Shown here piece after piece: positions 22,366 to 33,800 of a stretch of 64,000 bases of DNA. Each line of letters begins with the position of its first letter. Position 1 is the first letter of the stretch. The stretch is from Closterium sp. NIES-65. Its lineage: Eukaryota > Streptophyta > Zygnematophyceae > Desmidiales > Closteriaceae. Location of the stretch: contig CANXME010002306.1 of assembly GCA_948144175.1 (NCBI GenBank), positions 175,001 through 239,000 on the forward strand, read 5' to 3'. The notes beneath the pieces were generated by a model. It was given only the letters and a program-made list of their open reading frames with translations, was not told the origin of the DNA and ran no database searches. The position numbers and the translations under genes were made by a program.

Positions 22366-22801
22366 TGTTGGGCTGAAACGCCCTAGGATCTTTGTAGAGT
22401 TTAAGTTTGAGTAGGATGATGTAATAGCGGAAGCGTTGAATAAGAAAGCCTTGAACCACCTTGCGCTGGTATGTGAGGGCAAAGTAAGTTGATTAAAATA
22501 GGCAAATACAAAGTTTTATATAAGAGTACAAGGAATACGAATAGATGTAATTAAACTACCTTGCTGTTGCGATTCGATAGAGTGCGACTCGGGCAACTGC
22601 TCAATGTCGAGTCAGTTGTGTGTCCTTGTTGTTGCGCTGTATTGGTCAAGTCAAAGGTCGCTGACCTTTGACCTTCCCGTAACCTTCAGGCGGTTACCCT
22701 AACCTCCGAGGGTTGACTCGCGATGCTTCGATTTGGACTTCTTCGCTTTGTGTCCTGAGTTTCGACACGACAGAGGCGCTTAAGACTTATTGTTCCCAAC
22801 A
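22366..22801 (-). repeat. 3' LTR (element at 22.4-28.5 kb)
   Basis: 436 bp, inverted-terminal TGTTGGG/CCCAACA. It contains the TATA-like and W-box-like sites also found in the other LTR. Confidence 0.95.
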
Positions 22802-25800
22802 CTCCCCTTCGCTTCTGGAGTGTCTCTGATGGTGACGTGGCCTTGTCCAGTCAGCAGCATGCAGTACTCGAAATTCTGTTTTTCGAGCCTTTTGGTCAAG
22901 TAGTCGGCTGCCATCTCGGACGTGGGACAGTAGGATAGTTCGAGTTTTCCTTTCTCGATTTCGTCTTTCACGAAGAAGTATCGCAGGGCGATATGCTTCG
23001 TTCGGTTCGCGAATCCGCTCTTGTTGGCGATGCGAATTGCGGATTGGTTGTCGCAGAACAAGGTGAAGTTGGGTAACTCGGCTAACTTTGCTTCTTCCAG
23101 CAGCTCGCGAAGGTAGAGTCCTTCCTTGGTGGCTGAGCAAAGGGCGATATATTCTGCTTCAGCTGAGGAGAGAGCGATTAGTTCCTGCTTACTCGACTGC
23201 CAGGAGATAGGTCCGATAGGCTCTAGACGATAGACGTAGCCAGTGCGAGAGCGCCTGTTATCTGAATCGCCCGCATGGTCGGCATCGACGTAGCCGATTA
23301 GTTTCGTTGACGTAGCTTCGCTCTTGTAGTCAGTCAGGCCGATCGTCGGCGTGCTCACGAAATAGTGCAGTGCGCGATCGAGCTCCGCCAGGTGCTCTGC
23401 TTCGGGTTTCTTGAGGTAGGTAGCGAGTTGGCTTGCGGAGTAGGATAGATCCGGGCGACAGGTGACGGCTGAGAAAAGGAGGCAACCCAGTTTCCTCTGG
23501 TAGTCTCGTATTCCGGCAGCTTTGAGTGGAGCGGAATTTCCTTTGTCATCTCTTGCCGTGTAGCGGTATAACGTGGCGATAGCGGTAGGTGTGAGCGAAA
23601 AACGCTTGGCGATTGTGTCGGCGTATTTCTCGGCGCTTAGATAGATCGCATTTTCTTCTTCGCGGATGTTGAGCCCGAGGTACTGCGTGACGGTAGAAGA
23701 GACCGTGAGCGTGAGGTCCTTCTGCAGCTCCCCTTCGAACCAGGTGGTGACGTCGTCGGTGGAGCCGATGTAGAGCAAGTCGTCGACATAGACTATCACC
23801 AGGATGTAGTCTGCGTCTTTGGTGAGTCGGTACATCCCTTGGTCGTGAGGTAGTTGACGAAATCCGATGCGAGTAAGGCGGGTGTGTAGGTACTGTTGCC
23901 ACAGCCGCGGTGCTTGTTTGATTATGTAGAGAGATTTCAGTAGCTGACAGACCTGATTGGGGTTTCCGTGGGTACCATGTGGGAGTTCGACGAAGATTTC
24001 GGCGTCGACGGGTGCGTAGAGGAATGCATTGGCGACATCAATTTGTCGCAGCTTCTTCTTCTTCATGGCGACGACGGCGAGAAGGATTCGGAGAGAGGTA
24101 TGTCGACTGACTGGGGCGAATGTCTCGGTGAAGTCTCGTCCTTGCTCCTGATCGAATCCACGCACGACCCAGCGTGCTTTGAATTTCTCGATCGTGCCGT
24201 CTGCTTTCGTTTTGATGCGGAAGACCCATTTCCCGGTGAGAATAGTCTTGTTCCTTGCCACGCTTGCGGGAACGACCTTCCAGGTGTTGCGTTCCTCCAA
24301 TGCCTTTAGTTCTCTGTCCATGGCTTCACGCCATTCCTCCCTGTGTTCCCCCCCCAGAGCCTGCTGAGCCGTCGCAGGCTCCTTAGGAAGCGCGTTGCCG
24401 TGCACTGCGGTGACGAGGCCGAGGATTTGCAGCCCAGTCTGTGAGTATCGGGGGAGTGTTGGATCCTCGGGATAAGCTGCTTCGTCTCCCGCTTCTGGAT
24501 CGGGTATGAAATTTGGCCCTATCCGTTCTGCTTCATTTGTGTTGACTGTCGCAGGTGTTACGTAACCGTTGTCGGCGAAGTGATAGAAGACTTCGGCGTT
24601 GGCACTGTCGCGAGGATTTTCTTCGTCCATGGGCACGTGGACGGAGCAGAACGGGAGAGGCCCGGATTCGTCCGATGCGTTGTCGACGTTCTGTTCATCC
24701 CAGTTTGCTTCGTCCGCTGATGAGGCGAAGGCTCGGTCACCACGAAAGCCACCTGTGGGGTTTTGATTCTCGTGCAAGTTGGCGAGGTACGTTTGAAGGG
24801 TGAGTCGCTCGTAGAAGATCACATCACGTGCTGCTACTGTTTCCTTTGAGTGGACGTCGAAGATTTTCCACGCGTTGTAATTTTTCTCGATGCCGAGGTG
24901 TAGTCCCCACTGTGCGCGTTGTGAAAATCTTCCCGCTCGTGCTTCTGGGGGTCGGTACTGTACCATGCACCCGAAAACTCGTAACATTTTTGTGCTGCCC
25001 TGCTTCCATGTCCACAGCAGGTGCGGTGATGCGTTGTTCGGGAGTGACGACGACGACAACAAGTTGTGCAGCATGACAGCATGGTCCATTGCTGCAGGCC
25101 ACTGGTGGTTGGGTAGCCGCATGCCACGTAGCAGTCTGCGCATGCTGTTCTGCAGAGTCCTGTTCATTCTTTCTGCGACACCTTGCTTCTGATGTGCGTA
25201 GGGAAGGGAGAGGAGTTGCTTGATTCCCCTTTCCGCCAGGTACTGCTTGAAGCGCTGAGAGGTGTACTCTCCTCCTCCGTCTGACTGAAAGCTTTTCAAT
25301 TGTGTTCCTGATTCCCTCTCTGCTACCGGTAGCCAAGCGGCGAACGCTGCGAGAGCCATGTCGCGGCTGGGTAGGTTTCGATTCCATACGTATCGAGTGG
25401 CGGCGTCGATGAAGGTTATCGTGTAATTGTAGGTGACTTGTCCTGGTTCTCGATTGAAGAGGATGTCGCTGTATACTTTCTCGAGTGGTGCGTATGTAGG
25501 TGCGCTTGGGTTGTGGTGAGAAGAAAACGGTCGATGGGGTAAGTCGGCTTCGGGGCAGATAAGGCAAGTTCCTCGTGCACGTTGAAGTTCTGTGCCGTCG
25601 GGTAGTAGTAGCGAGTCCTTGTCTAAAACTCCTGCTCGAATTGTGTTATTTAACACTGTGTTGCTTGGATGTCCTGTGCGTGCGTGCCAGATGTCTTCAA
25701 GAGCGCGGTGTCCGGGTGAGCGTTAATACGCGTCGGAGTTGGAGTAGAAGCTGGCGACGAAGTGTGCGCTTCTGTGGACTTCTTGTGGAGTTGGTTTCAA

Positions 25801-27963
25801 CTGCTGTGCGGGTGTTGGTGGTTCTTCGTCGACGAGGACTGGTGTCGTTGTTCCTGCTGCTGCTGCCGATGTTGTCTCTGCTGCTGCCGATGATGTCTCT
25901 GCTGCTGTCGTTGTTGTTTCTGCTGCTGTCGATGTTGTCTCTGCTGCTGTCGATGTTGTGTCTGCTGCTGTCGAGTGTTGTATTGTTGCTAATGCGTGTG
26001 TTCGTTCTGCTTCAGGGATAGTATGGGAGTACCAGAAGCCTTCCGAGCTGAAGTCTGGATCAAGGTCTGGAGGGTGCGTCCAGTCCGTGAAGTTAACAAT
26101 AGCGTCGCTGTCTGCGGTGCCCAGGTCCGGGACGAAATCCAGGACGAAGACGTTGTTCTTCAGAACTGCCTTCCCGATGTAAAGGCCGCCTTTCCCGTGA
26201 TATAATTTAAATTTCTGGGTGGTGCTGTCGGCTTCCAGGTGGATGCCCTTCGCCATCAACTGGCTGACGCTCAGTAAGTTGTAGCCGAGTCCTTCTGCTA
26301 TTAGTACCTTTGACATGTGTAGTATAACATTAGTCTCCCTGGACTGAAGCTGTACCACTCCTTGTCGTCGTGTGCGCAGGTTCTGATTGTTGGCAACTGT
26401 GATGACGACCTCTCGTTGAAGTCGATGTTCGCGTTGGACGAAGCGTCCCGAAGAGCACATGTGTTGTCCGCAGCAACTGTCCAAGAACCAAGTATCTTTC
26501 CCGGATGGTTCACTTTGAGCAATGGCGGCGTACGTCGGATTCGGTTGAAGAGACTCGCGGCGAGGCGTGCTGTTGTCAAGTTGTTCTTCGGGTGAGTAGT
26601 ACGGTGGTGACTCGGTTGTGCAGGAGTCGGTTATCTTTACCATGCAGTTGACGATATTCCTTGGTTTTTGCGCAGGTTGTCGTGTTGGAGTCGTTGAAGC
26701 TTGGACTGAAGTTGTTGGGGCTGCTTGCGTCGAGGTGACTTGGCTGCTCGAAGGTCGGAGTTGTCGCTGTGGTGCTGTCGATTGATGAAGATACGGGCAG
26801 TGAGTGCGAGGATGTCCTTAAGTCTTGCAGATATGGCAAAAAGGAGGTACTGGCTTCGGTTGTTGTTGCTGTCGAGTGTTGCTATTGTTGTAACGTCGCT
26901 GGGTGTGAAAGGCGAATTCTGGTACTGATGCCTTTTTCTTATGTCGTTCTTCTTGCAGGTCCATATCTTGCTGCTCGGCGTGGATTTCGGCGCAGAGTGC
27001 CGCTTCGGAGATTCTTCCGTGTGCTCGTAATATGGCGCGAGTGGAGCGCCAGTGAGGGCCGAGACCGCCGATGACGACCGTGACGAAGGCGTCTTCTGAA
27101 ATTGAACCTCCACATCGAAGGAGCCTGTCGCGCAGCTCGCGGCAGCGACTGATATACTCCATGCCTTTTTCGCCTGGCTTCATTTCGATTGTTGTTAGCT
27201 GCGCCATTAACCGGCTTTGGTTTACACTGTCTGTTGCTTGATACAGGTTCTTCAGGTGGTTGTACGCGAGCTCCGCGGAGTTGCCGTAGCCTCGGTAAGG
27301 CCTGATGTTCTGCTGTTGGGCCGGGGTAATGTTCCTTAGTAGTATAGTGTACGCCATCATTGATTGATAAGTATGCTGCTGCTTCTCATACTGTGTGCCG
27401 TTTGTTGGATATGGCAGGGACCCGTCGAAGAAGCCAAGGATTTGCGCTCCTTCCATCATCAGCTCGAATTCGAAAGACCAGGTGAAGAAGTCTTTTCCGT
27501 CAAAGGGCTTTGTCGTTTGCAGCTTTAAAACGTGCGCGAATTGCGACTGAACTTGTAATGCGTCCAGTGCTCTCTCTTGTCCCGGTGCAGGTTGTGGTTG
27601 CGGCATAAAGCTGACGGAGCCACGCTGGGGCTCGTACGGAGCAAAGGTGGGTTGTTGATGTTGATTCCCGCGCGCGTAGGATGAGCCATCGAGACTCATA
27701 GGCGTCACGTTGTTGTTGTTGTTGCTGTTGTTTGATTGTGCAGGTGCTCCTTGCTGGTGCTGCTCGTAGAAGGACATGAAGGAGAAACTTTTTTCCATCA
27801 TGCTTGGATCGAAGCCCGCGCCTTGGTTTGCGGGTGTTTCCGTAGACCCAGCTGCTGGTCTCGTCGTTGTCCCTTCCTCTCTCAGTAGGCCAGAGGCAGG
27901 TGGTGGAGTAGGGGTAGTACCGGGAGAGCCGTTGGAGGAGCTCCTCTCCTTTCTAGCAGACAT
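22780..27963 (-). pseudogene. Gag-pol polyprotein with two in-frame TAA codons
   Basis: One frame of 1728 codons runs from MSARKERSSS (27963) to its stop at 22780. TAA codons at 26820-26818 and 25725-25723 interrupt it. The first falls inside the gag zinc knuckle (CHICKT, stop, GHPRTHC). The second lies just before the pre-integrase HHCC region (WHARTGHPSN ... CLIC). Protease reads DSCCGQHMC, lacking the Gly of the usual D-S/T-G triplet. Integrase has SDGGGEYTS and KQGVAERMN motifs. RT has YVDDLLY and RNase H has DADHAGD and SSAEAEY. A STAAETT-type repeat lies between protease and integrase (about 25,850-25,990). Everything else is open, so the damage is slight. The last part of the frame overlaps the LTR. 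Confidence 0.9.
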
Positions 27964-28007
27964 GTCTTCTTCGATGTACTGAGTGTTGAATAATGAATTT
28001 TAACTCT

Positions 28008-28023
28008 AACTGCTCTCATACCA
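28008..28023 (-). other. Primer binding site (element at 22.4-28.5 kb)
   Basis: Immediately inside the 5' LTR the minus strand reads TGGTATGAGAGCAGTT, one base from the copia iMet site TGGTATCAGAGC over its first twelve bases. Confidence 0.8.
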
Positions 28024-28172
28024 TGTTGGGCTGAAACGCCCTAGGATCTTTGTAGAGTTAAAGTTTGTGTAGGATGATGTAATAGCGGAAGCGTTGAATA
28101 AGAAAGCCTTGAACCACCTTGCGCTGGTATGTGAGGGCAAAGTAAGTTGATTAAAACAGGCAAATACAAAGC

Positions 28173-28180
28173 TTTATATA
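28173..28180 (-). promoter_or_regulatory. TATA-like box in the 5' LTR
   Basis: The minus strand reads TATATAAA, conserved in the other LTR at 22514-22522. Its position downstream of the W-box cluster in the same LTR fits a U3 promoter. Confidence 0.6.
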
Positions 28181-28302
28181 AGAGTACAAGGAATACGAAT
28201 AGATGTAATTAAACTACCTTGCTGTTGCGATTCGATACAGTGTGACTCGGGCAACTGCTCAATGTCGAGTCAGTTGTGTGTCCTTGCTGTCGCGCTGTAT
28301 TG

Positions 28303-28376
28303 GTCAAGTCAAAGGTCGCTGACCTTTGACCTTCCCGTAACCTTCAGGCGGTTACCCTAACCTCCGAGGGTTGACT
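28303..28376 (-). promoter_or_regulatory. W-box cluster and 10-bp inverted repeat in U3
   Basis: TTGAC(C/T) cores occur on both strands, including two about 5 bp apart, one in the right arm of an inverted repeat, and one in GGGTTGACTCG. The inverted repeat has arms GTCAAAGGTC and GACCTTTGAC with a 3-nt centre. The left LTR has the same arrangement (about 22645-22718). In plants W-boxes bind WRKY factors, and some copia LTRs are stress-induced this way. The role here is inferred. Confidence 0.55.
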
Positions 28377-28743
28377 CGCGATGCTTCGATTTGGACTTCT
28401 TCGCTTTGTGTCCTGAGTTTCGACACGACAGAGGCGCTTAAGACTTATTGTTCCCAACACACTAGAAGGGGGGGGGGGGTCACTATTTTAGCTGCTGGCT
28501 TTAATTGCCTGAAAAAATCAACACACCCTTTGGTTTACCTAGCTACCTGCCTTTCTACCTAGTAAGGTAGGGCAACTAACGGTGACTACGGTATCTTTGT
28601 CATGGTACCGTATGTTACATAATGACAGCACAGATTGTACACTGTCAAAACTAGCAGAAAACGCAGGCAATGAACCCAGACCTGGTACAATCTGGATGAA
28701 GATAGTACAAACTGTACACTCACCCAGACTAGCTATGGGTTAG

Positions 28744-29073
28744 TCAGCCATCAGATTGCTCTTGAGATCCAAGAGAACTTGACAGGGAAAAACTTTCTTC
28801 GCTAAGAGACTGCAGCCATGCCTCTTCTTCCCCAAGCAGCCGATTTTTCAGTCCCTCCATGTTGAAGGTACTCTCCAAATGCTCAATTATTCTGTTTCCG
28901 GGCACTTCCTTTCCCAGCCTCCTGCTGACGTGATCTGTCAACGCGAAGAGCATAAAATGGCGGTGAACTCCTAAGAGGAGATGTGCAGGATAAACTTCAA
29001 GGCCATCCAATAACGCGAACTCGAACATGAGTTGCTGTTTACAAGGATCCGCGTCAGCGTCTTGATTCTCCAT
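28744..29073 (-). CDS. EAF7/MRGBP-like chromatin protein
   Basis: A single-exon frame of 109 residues starting MENQDADADP. Residues about 18-75 follow the CT20/EAF7 pattern: FEFALLDGLEVYP, then a GVHRHFMLFAL helix equivalent to the family's GVNRHFHMLCI, then IIEHLESTFNMEGL equivalent to its LWDHL-x-YD-x-EAL. EAF7 (MRGBP in animals) is a small subunit of the NuA4/TIP60 histone acetyltransferase complex that binds the MRG15/EAF3 subunit. Plant homologues are similarly short. The tail is Ser-rich and acidic. I see no intron and no sign of decay, but a processed copy cannot be excluded. The start is the first Met of the frame. Confidence 0.7.
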   Translation of the reverse strand: MENQDADADPCKQQLMFEFALLDGLEVYPAHLLLGVHRHFMLFALTDHVSRRLGKEVPGNRIIEHLESTFNMEGLKNRLLGEEEAWLQSLSEESFSLSSSLGSQEQSDG

Positions 29074-30176
29074 CAGTCACGAGCTCTGCCATCAAGAAAC
29101 GCACGAACGATAATGTTATCTGATCTAACGACCGTACAATACTCAACCGCCATGTGAACACCGCCTAGACTCGTGGCTGACTTTACGAGGAAGTAAAACG
29201 ATATGCATCTGAATTGCGGAAACATAAGCCGGTTGGTCAATAGAAGGCTTCAACAGCTCGGGAAACAGGTGGAGAACGGGCAACAAGCCGGAATACTTCG
29301 TAGAGTTTGGAAAATGTAACAGTCTACTTTCAGTTCCACCAAAGACGACGCGTTTTTTGCAAAAGACGACAGATATGGTGGCTTAACCATGTGCGCGTAC
29401 GTGATGCTTGCTGCGTGTTGAAACGACCAGAGAGTCGACGATGGAAACTGTTGCCAGTTGACACAGGCGCTGGCCTGCGCCTCGACTAGATTTCATACGG
29501 GTGCAAGCGCACAGACGCCACAGCCTTCCTCCGCAAAACTCTGATTGATAACCAGCTATCAGGGTGTCGAGCTAATCCCTGCTCCAGGAACGAATAACTA
29601 AAAGCTGGCTGGATTTCTCAGCTCTAGCTATCAAAATATGCTGGAAATTTAGAGGTGGTGGTTGCTATTCAACTAGTCACCCTTGCGATCACTCAGTCAG
29701 CTATGGTGGTGCTGTTTCTCGTCTCTTTTTCTGTCTGCGATTGAGCTTTTGACGGCGAAATGGGAGGGCGTCAGAGGGAAGGCTTTGTTCGATTTGAGTA
29801 GTCGCGTTTGAGCACGGATTGGCTGGAGATTGGCGAACGGATTTGTGGCACTGTCGCATGCAGGATTTTTTTTTGCGCCATCGTAAACGAAACGTTGTTC
29901 CACCACAGGGCAGCGAACGAGAGCACAGCCGAGTGCTCCAGCAATGATCCCCGCTGCCATGCAAGGAGTTGCGCACCGCAAGCCCAGCCTATCTACTTGT
30001 GTTCGGTTTGGGGGAGTAAAATACACTGCCGTTGCACACCAGCAGCGGGGTGTGGGGGAATGGGGGATAGGGAACTTGCGCCGTGAACAGCTGGAAATGC
30101 TGGACCAATTGCGCAGAGAAGCGACTCGCTCGTTTGTGCGCTTTAGGGGGGTGTATAAAACACCCTGGGCCGCCAG
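29074..30176. other. Intergenic, nothing firm
   Basis: Ordinary mixed sequence upstream of the EAF7-like gene. A TATA-like GTATAAAAC lies at about 30152-30160, just before the small frame at 30177. No domain was recognised. Confidence 0.45.
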
Positions 30177-30527
30177 ATGCCAGGATTAACGGACGAGATT
30201 CTCTCATCCGACTCATCCGACACTGCGACATTTGCGAGACTGAGAGCACGATCGCAATCAAAGAACTCTATTGAAATTGCTGAGTCCGGCAACGGCATTT
30301 CGGTGCCTGAACGAGATCCACCCCAACAGGCAGCTACACATGTTGTAATGAATACACAATTCATTACTGTAGAGGCTGCTCCTAGCAAGGACAGCCCGAG
30401 CACATCGCGTCAGGTGGCTCGGCCTACACTTCCGCACCGAACCAATTCCGAGTCGCCCTGCACCAATCGCGACACATACAACCCATCCACGTGCCGAGGT
30501 CCTCGCCTAGCACGGTTTCGACCCTAG
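30177..30527 (+). CDS. Possible small hypothetical protein
   Basis: A 116-codon frame starting MPGLTDEILSSDSSD, Ser/Thr-rich and polar, with no recognised domain. A TATA-like GTATAAAAC lies only about 20 bases before the ATG, which is too close for a normal leader, so the true start may differ or the frame may be chance. Confidence 0.25.
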   Translation: MPGLTDEILSSDSSDTATFARLRARSQSKNSIEIAESGNGISVPERDPPQQAATHVVMNTQFITVEAAPSKDSPSTSRQVARPTLPHRTNSESPCTNRDTYNPSTCRGPRLARFRP

Positions 30528-30809
30528 AAATGCGTGCTCCTTATCATTCTTGATCATTCGGTAATTCATTCTCTTTATAAAGTCTTCCGCACACTCTGTC
30601 TAATAAAACTCATAACACATGTCATCGGCTGAACTTACCTCACAAAATTACGATTTCTCAAGTCTGTAGAAACATGATATAGGAAATGAGAAGGCATTAT
30701 TAGGACAAATCAACCAAGACAAGCCATAGCAAAAAAATGTGAACAATATACCTGCATCTGAGCCTCTATGCAACACCAAAACGATTGAGCTGCGCCTCGA
30801 TCCTAGTCC
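30528..30809. other. Probable 3' UTR / intergenic
   Basis: AT-rich sequence just downstream (minus strand) of the 1332-residue gene's stop, likely containing its 3' UTR. Confidence 0.4.
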
Positions 30810-33800
30810 CTAAGCAATTTCCGGATGCTTGGCGTAAGCCTGCCCCAGCTGAGCAGTTTCCAAAGCATGTGCAATGGAATTCACATTCAACGCACGAGCA
30901 CTCGCAGTTTCCCGCAGGGGGCGCGTGGCACAAGCTCCTTTCTGAACCGCAGCACTGATGGGAGAATACGCACTCATGGATGAAATCCTCCCCGAGCCAG
31001 CTGAAAATTGACCCATAAGCTCACAGGACTGAGGCACCACGACTGCACTGCTGCTACGCTTGTGATGTGCCCTTGCTTGCGAGCCTTTACCGGCAGGAGC
31101 GGCCAGAGAGGAAGAAGCAGCAACCGTGTTAGACACAGCACCATCAGCAGCCCTCCCAGCCCCTCCAAGGGAAGGCACTCCAGGAGTGCCAGGCCGCAGC
31201 AGCTTTCCACAGGCAGGAAAAAGTTCACAGGCACTGCCCGGCAGAGCATTCCCAGGAAGTTCCTGACCAACCCTAGGGGGAGTTCGGGGAGACTCGGACA
31301 GCCTGGTGATGTCACCTCCAAGCAGCTTGCCAATGGAAGCAGGGCGAGGAGGGGCGTGAGGGCCTACGGACCCGAGAGGCGCGAGATGGCCAGGAGGACT
31401 GGCAGGACCAGCAGGGCCAGAGGGACCAGGAGGACCAGGAGCAGGGGAGCCGGCAGCAAGTGAGGGGTAGCAGACTCCAGCGATCCGCCGCGCCTCATTC
31501 AAGCACATTTGCCTCGACCGCTCGCTGCTGCTGCCGCCGCCGCTGCTGGTCACATCCACAGCCATGGTTACACCCGTGTCTTTGGTGGGGTAACCAGTGG
31601 CGTAACCAGACGTGTAGTCAGAATCGCTAGTTTCAAAGCTGCTGCCGCCGAGCAGAGCACTGAGGTCGCCCGCGCTGAGGCGCCGGCCGTTCACTCGCAG
31701 CGAGTTGGCAGGTCGAGCAGTCGCCCTGTCTGTGGCAGCAACAGCAATGGCTGGAGCCATAGCAGCAGCCCTGTCGACAGCCACAGCAGTAGGTGGACCA
31801 GCAGCAGCAGCAGCAGGGCGGCGGCACGACTGAGCGATGGCAGGGTTGTGCGAGGCAGCAGCCCACAGAGACGCCACACCACCAGAGCGGCTCACACCAA
31901 CCCTGCTCGAGTCACCTCCCGCACACCCTCCTCTTCTCGCACCCCCTGCCGCTGCGCGCACTGCCATGGCCCCGCCCTTAGGCGTGCTGGCACCACCATT
32001 AGGGGCCAGTGCTGCTGGAGCGTGCTGCGGAAACCCAGCCACAGCAGCAGCTGCTGAGGGGGACGTTAAGGGGCTGGCTGATGGGGAAATTAATGAGGCT
32101 GGAGAGAGGGGAGTGGGGGAAGAGGCGGAGTACCCAAGAGGGAGGTCGTCGGGGGCTAGAGGCGTGAGGGCAATGGAGAAAACAGAGGCGGAGGAGGAGG
32201 AGGAACCGGAGCCAGACGGGGTTTTCCCGCTTCCTGTGCGTTCCTCTGCCGCTGCTGCTCTTGCGCTGTATGCTGCTGGCACAAGAGGGTCTGTAACGGT
32301 AGAAAGCGGTGCGGGGAGATGCACGACTCGGGTACTCATATACTCGTCCACGTCATCCTCCTGGTCAACCAAGTCAAGGAATTCCTTCAGCTCCGTGTCG
32401 ATGCACGTGATGCTGTGCCGTCGCCCATGGCTGCGAGGTCCTGCTGCCAATGCCGAACTTGACGCCGAAGCTGCAGCCAAAGCTGATGCCGAAGCTGCTG
32501 CCAGAGCTGGTGGGCTTATAGCCGCCGGCCTCCACGGTTTGAACAGCAGCTCAGCAGCTGCTGCGTTGACAGGAGCAGCAGGGGCAGCAGCGGCGCCAGC
32601 AGCAGCACTGCGACGGGCAGAGGAGGCAGCCTCAGGCGTAACAAACTCAAAGCTCACCCTCCGCCCTTCTCCCTCCCCTCCTTCACCTTTCCCCGTTTCC
32701 CCGCCCTCTCTTCCCTCCCGCTCGTCCCGCGGAACACATTCTCCCTCATCCGTCTCGTCCCCTTCGTCCGAGTCAATGAGGTCAAGGAATTCCTTCAGGT
32801 CCGTGTCGATGCACGTCTGGCTGCGGCGCCGCGCGGGGCGGCGCGCAAACGGGCTGGCGCTGGTGGCAGCGTGGGTGTTTGCGAGCAGTTGACCGGAATG
32901 CGTGCGAGGCGAAGGGTTACTAGTGCGCATAGACGCGGGGTTATTCCCAGTCGGCGACGCTACTGCTGCTGCTGCAGGAGAACGAACAGTCGCATTCGCA
33001 GTGGGGATCGCACCTGGGCGACCCCTGGTGTCTCTCCTGACAAGATTCCTTCCATTCCCTCCATTTCTGCGCATCCCTCCCTGGTGTCCCTCCCGACAAG
33101 CGGGGTGCTCCGCTTCTTTCTCCGATTTTCCCGCCGCTTCCCCATTCTCCCCTTCCTCCGCAGCTTCCTCCGCAGCTTCCTCCCCCTTTAAGTCAACCAA
33201 GTCAAGGAGTTCCTTCAGCTCCGTGTCGATACACGTGATGCTGTGCCGCCGCCTGTGCCCCGGCCGCGCGCTCTCATCCCCGCTACACGCAACCCCGTTA
33301 CTAGCCGCGCCGTATTTGGGAAAGGCGAAATCTGCAGCAGCAGCAGCAGCGGCAGCCGCAGCGGCGGTTTCTTTTTCTCCGAGCCTGCCCGAGCCCGTAG
33401 CGATATCGCCTGAACCGCCTTCCCCACATCCCACCTGCCCCACCTGTCGCCGCGCGAACCGCCCGCTTCCGTCCCCTTCCCCGGCCTGCAGCGGATCCTG
33501 CGACTCCGCGAGGTTGCCCCAGCTGCTGCTCCGCCTCCGCCTTCCCCCGAGCCCTTCCACCTTCCCCCCTCCGCCAAACTCTTCCGCATCGTTGCTGCGC
33601 CCGCCGTGCCGCGTGCTTCCCCCCACCAAACATGCGTCCCCTCTTCCCTCTTTTGCGCCCACCCCGAGTCGATTCAGCGCCGTGGAAAGCGCCGCGTTTG
33701 CCGCTTGGCGGTGCTCCACAGCCGTCCAATAAAGACCCACAAACTCGTCGTCCGAATCACCGCCGTCACTCGCGCCGTCACTCGCACCGTCGGTCACGGC

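Larger units (their letters stand above)
22366..28459 (-). mobile_element. Ty1/copia LTR retrotransposon, second family
   Basis: A complete minus-strand element. The LTRs are 436 bp each (22366-22801 and 28024-28459), starting TGTTGGG and ending CCCAACA. The target duplication is CACTA on both sides (22361-22365, 28460-28464). I count eight differences between the LTRs, about 1.8%. The primer site (28008-28023, TGGTATGAGAGCAGTT) resembles the tRNA-iMet type. A purine tract (about 22802-22815) borders the 3' LTR. One gag-pol frame spans the inside but holds two in-frame TAA codons. LTR length and protein differ clearly from elements 1 and 2. Confidence 0.95.
28024..28459 (-). repeat. 5' LTR (element at 22.4-28.5 kb)
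   Basis: 436 bp; the LTR that would drive transcription. In transcription order it holds W-box-like sites and a short inverted repeat, then a TATA-like box, then the R/U5 part. Confidence 0.95.

Noticed and set aside
29697..30026. 109-codon minus-strand frame starting MYFTPPN
   Set aside because: Composition and lack of any motif give no support.
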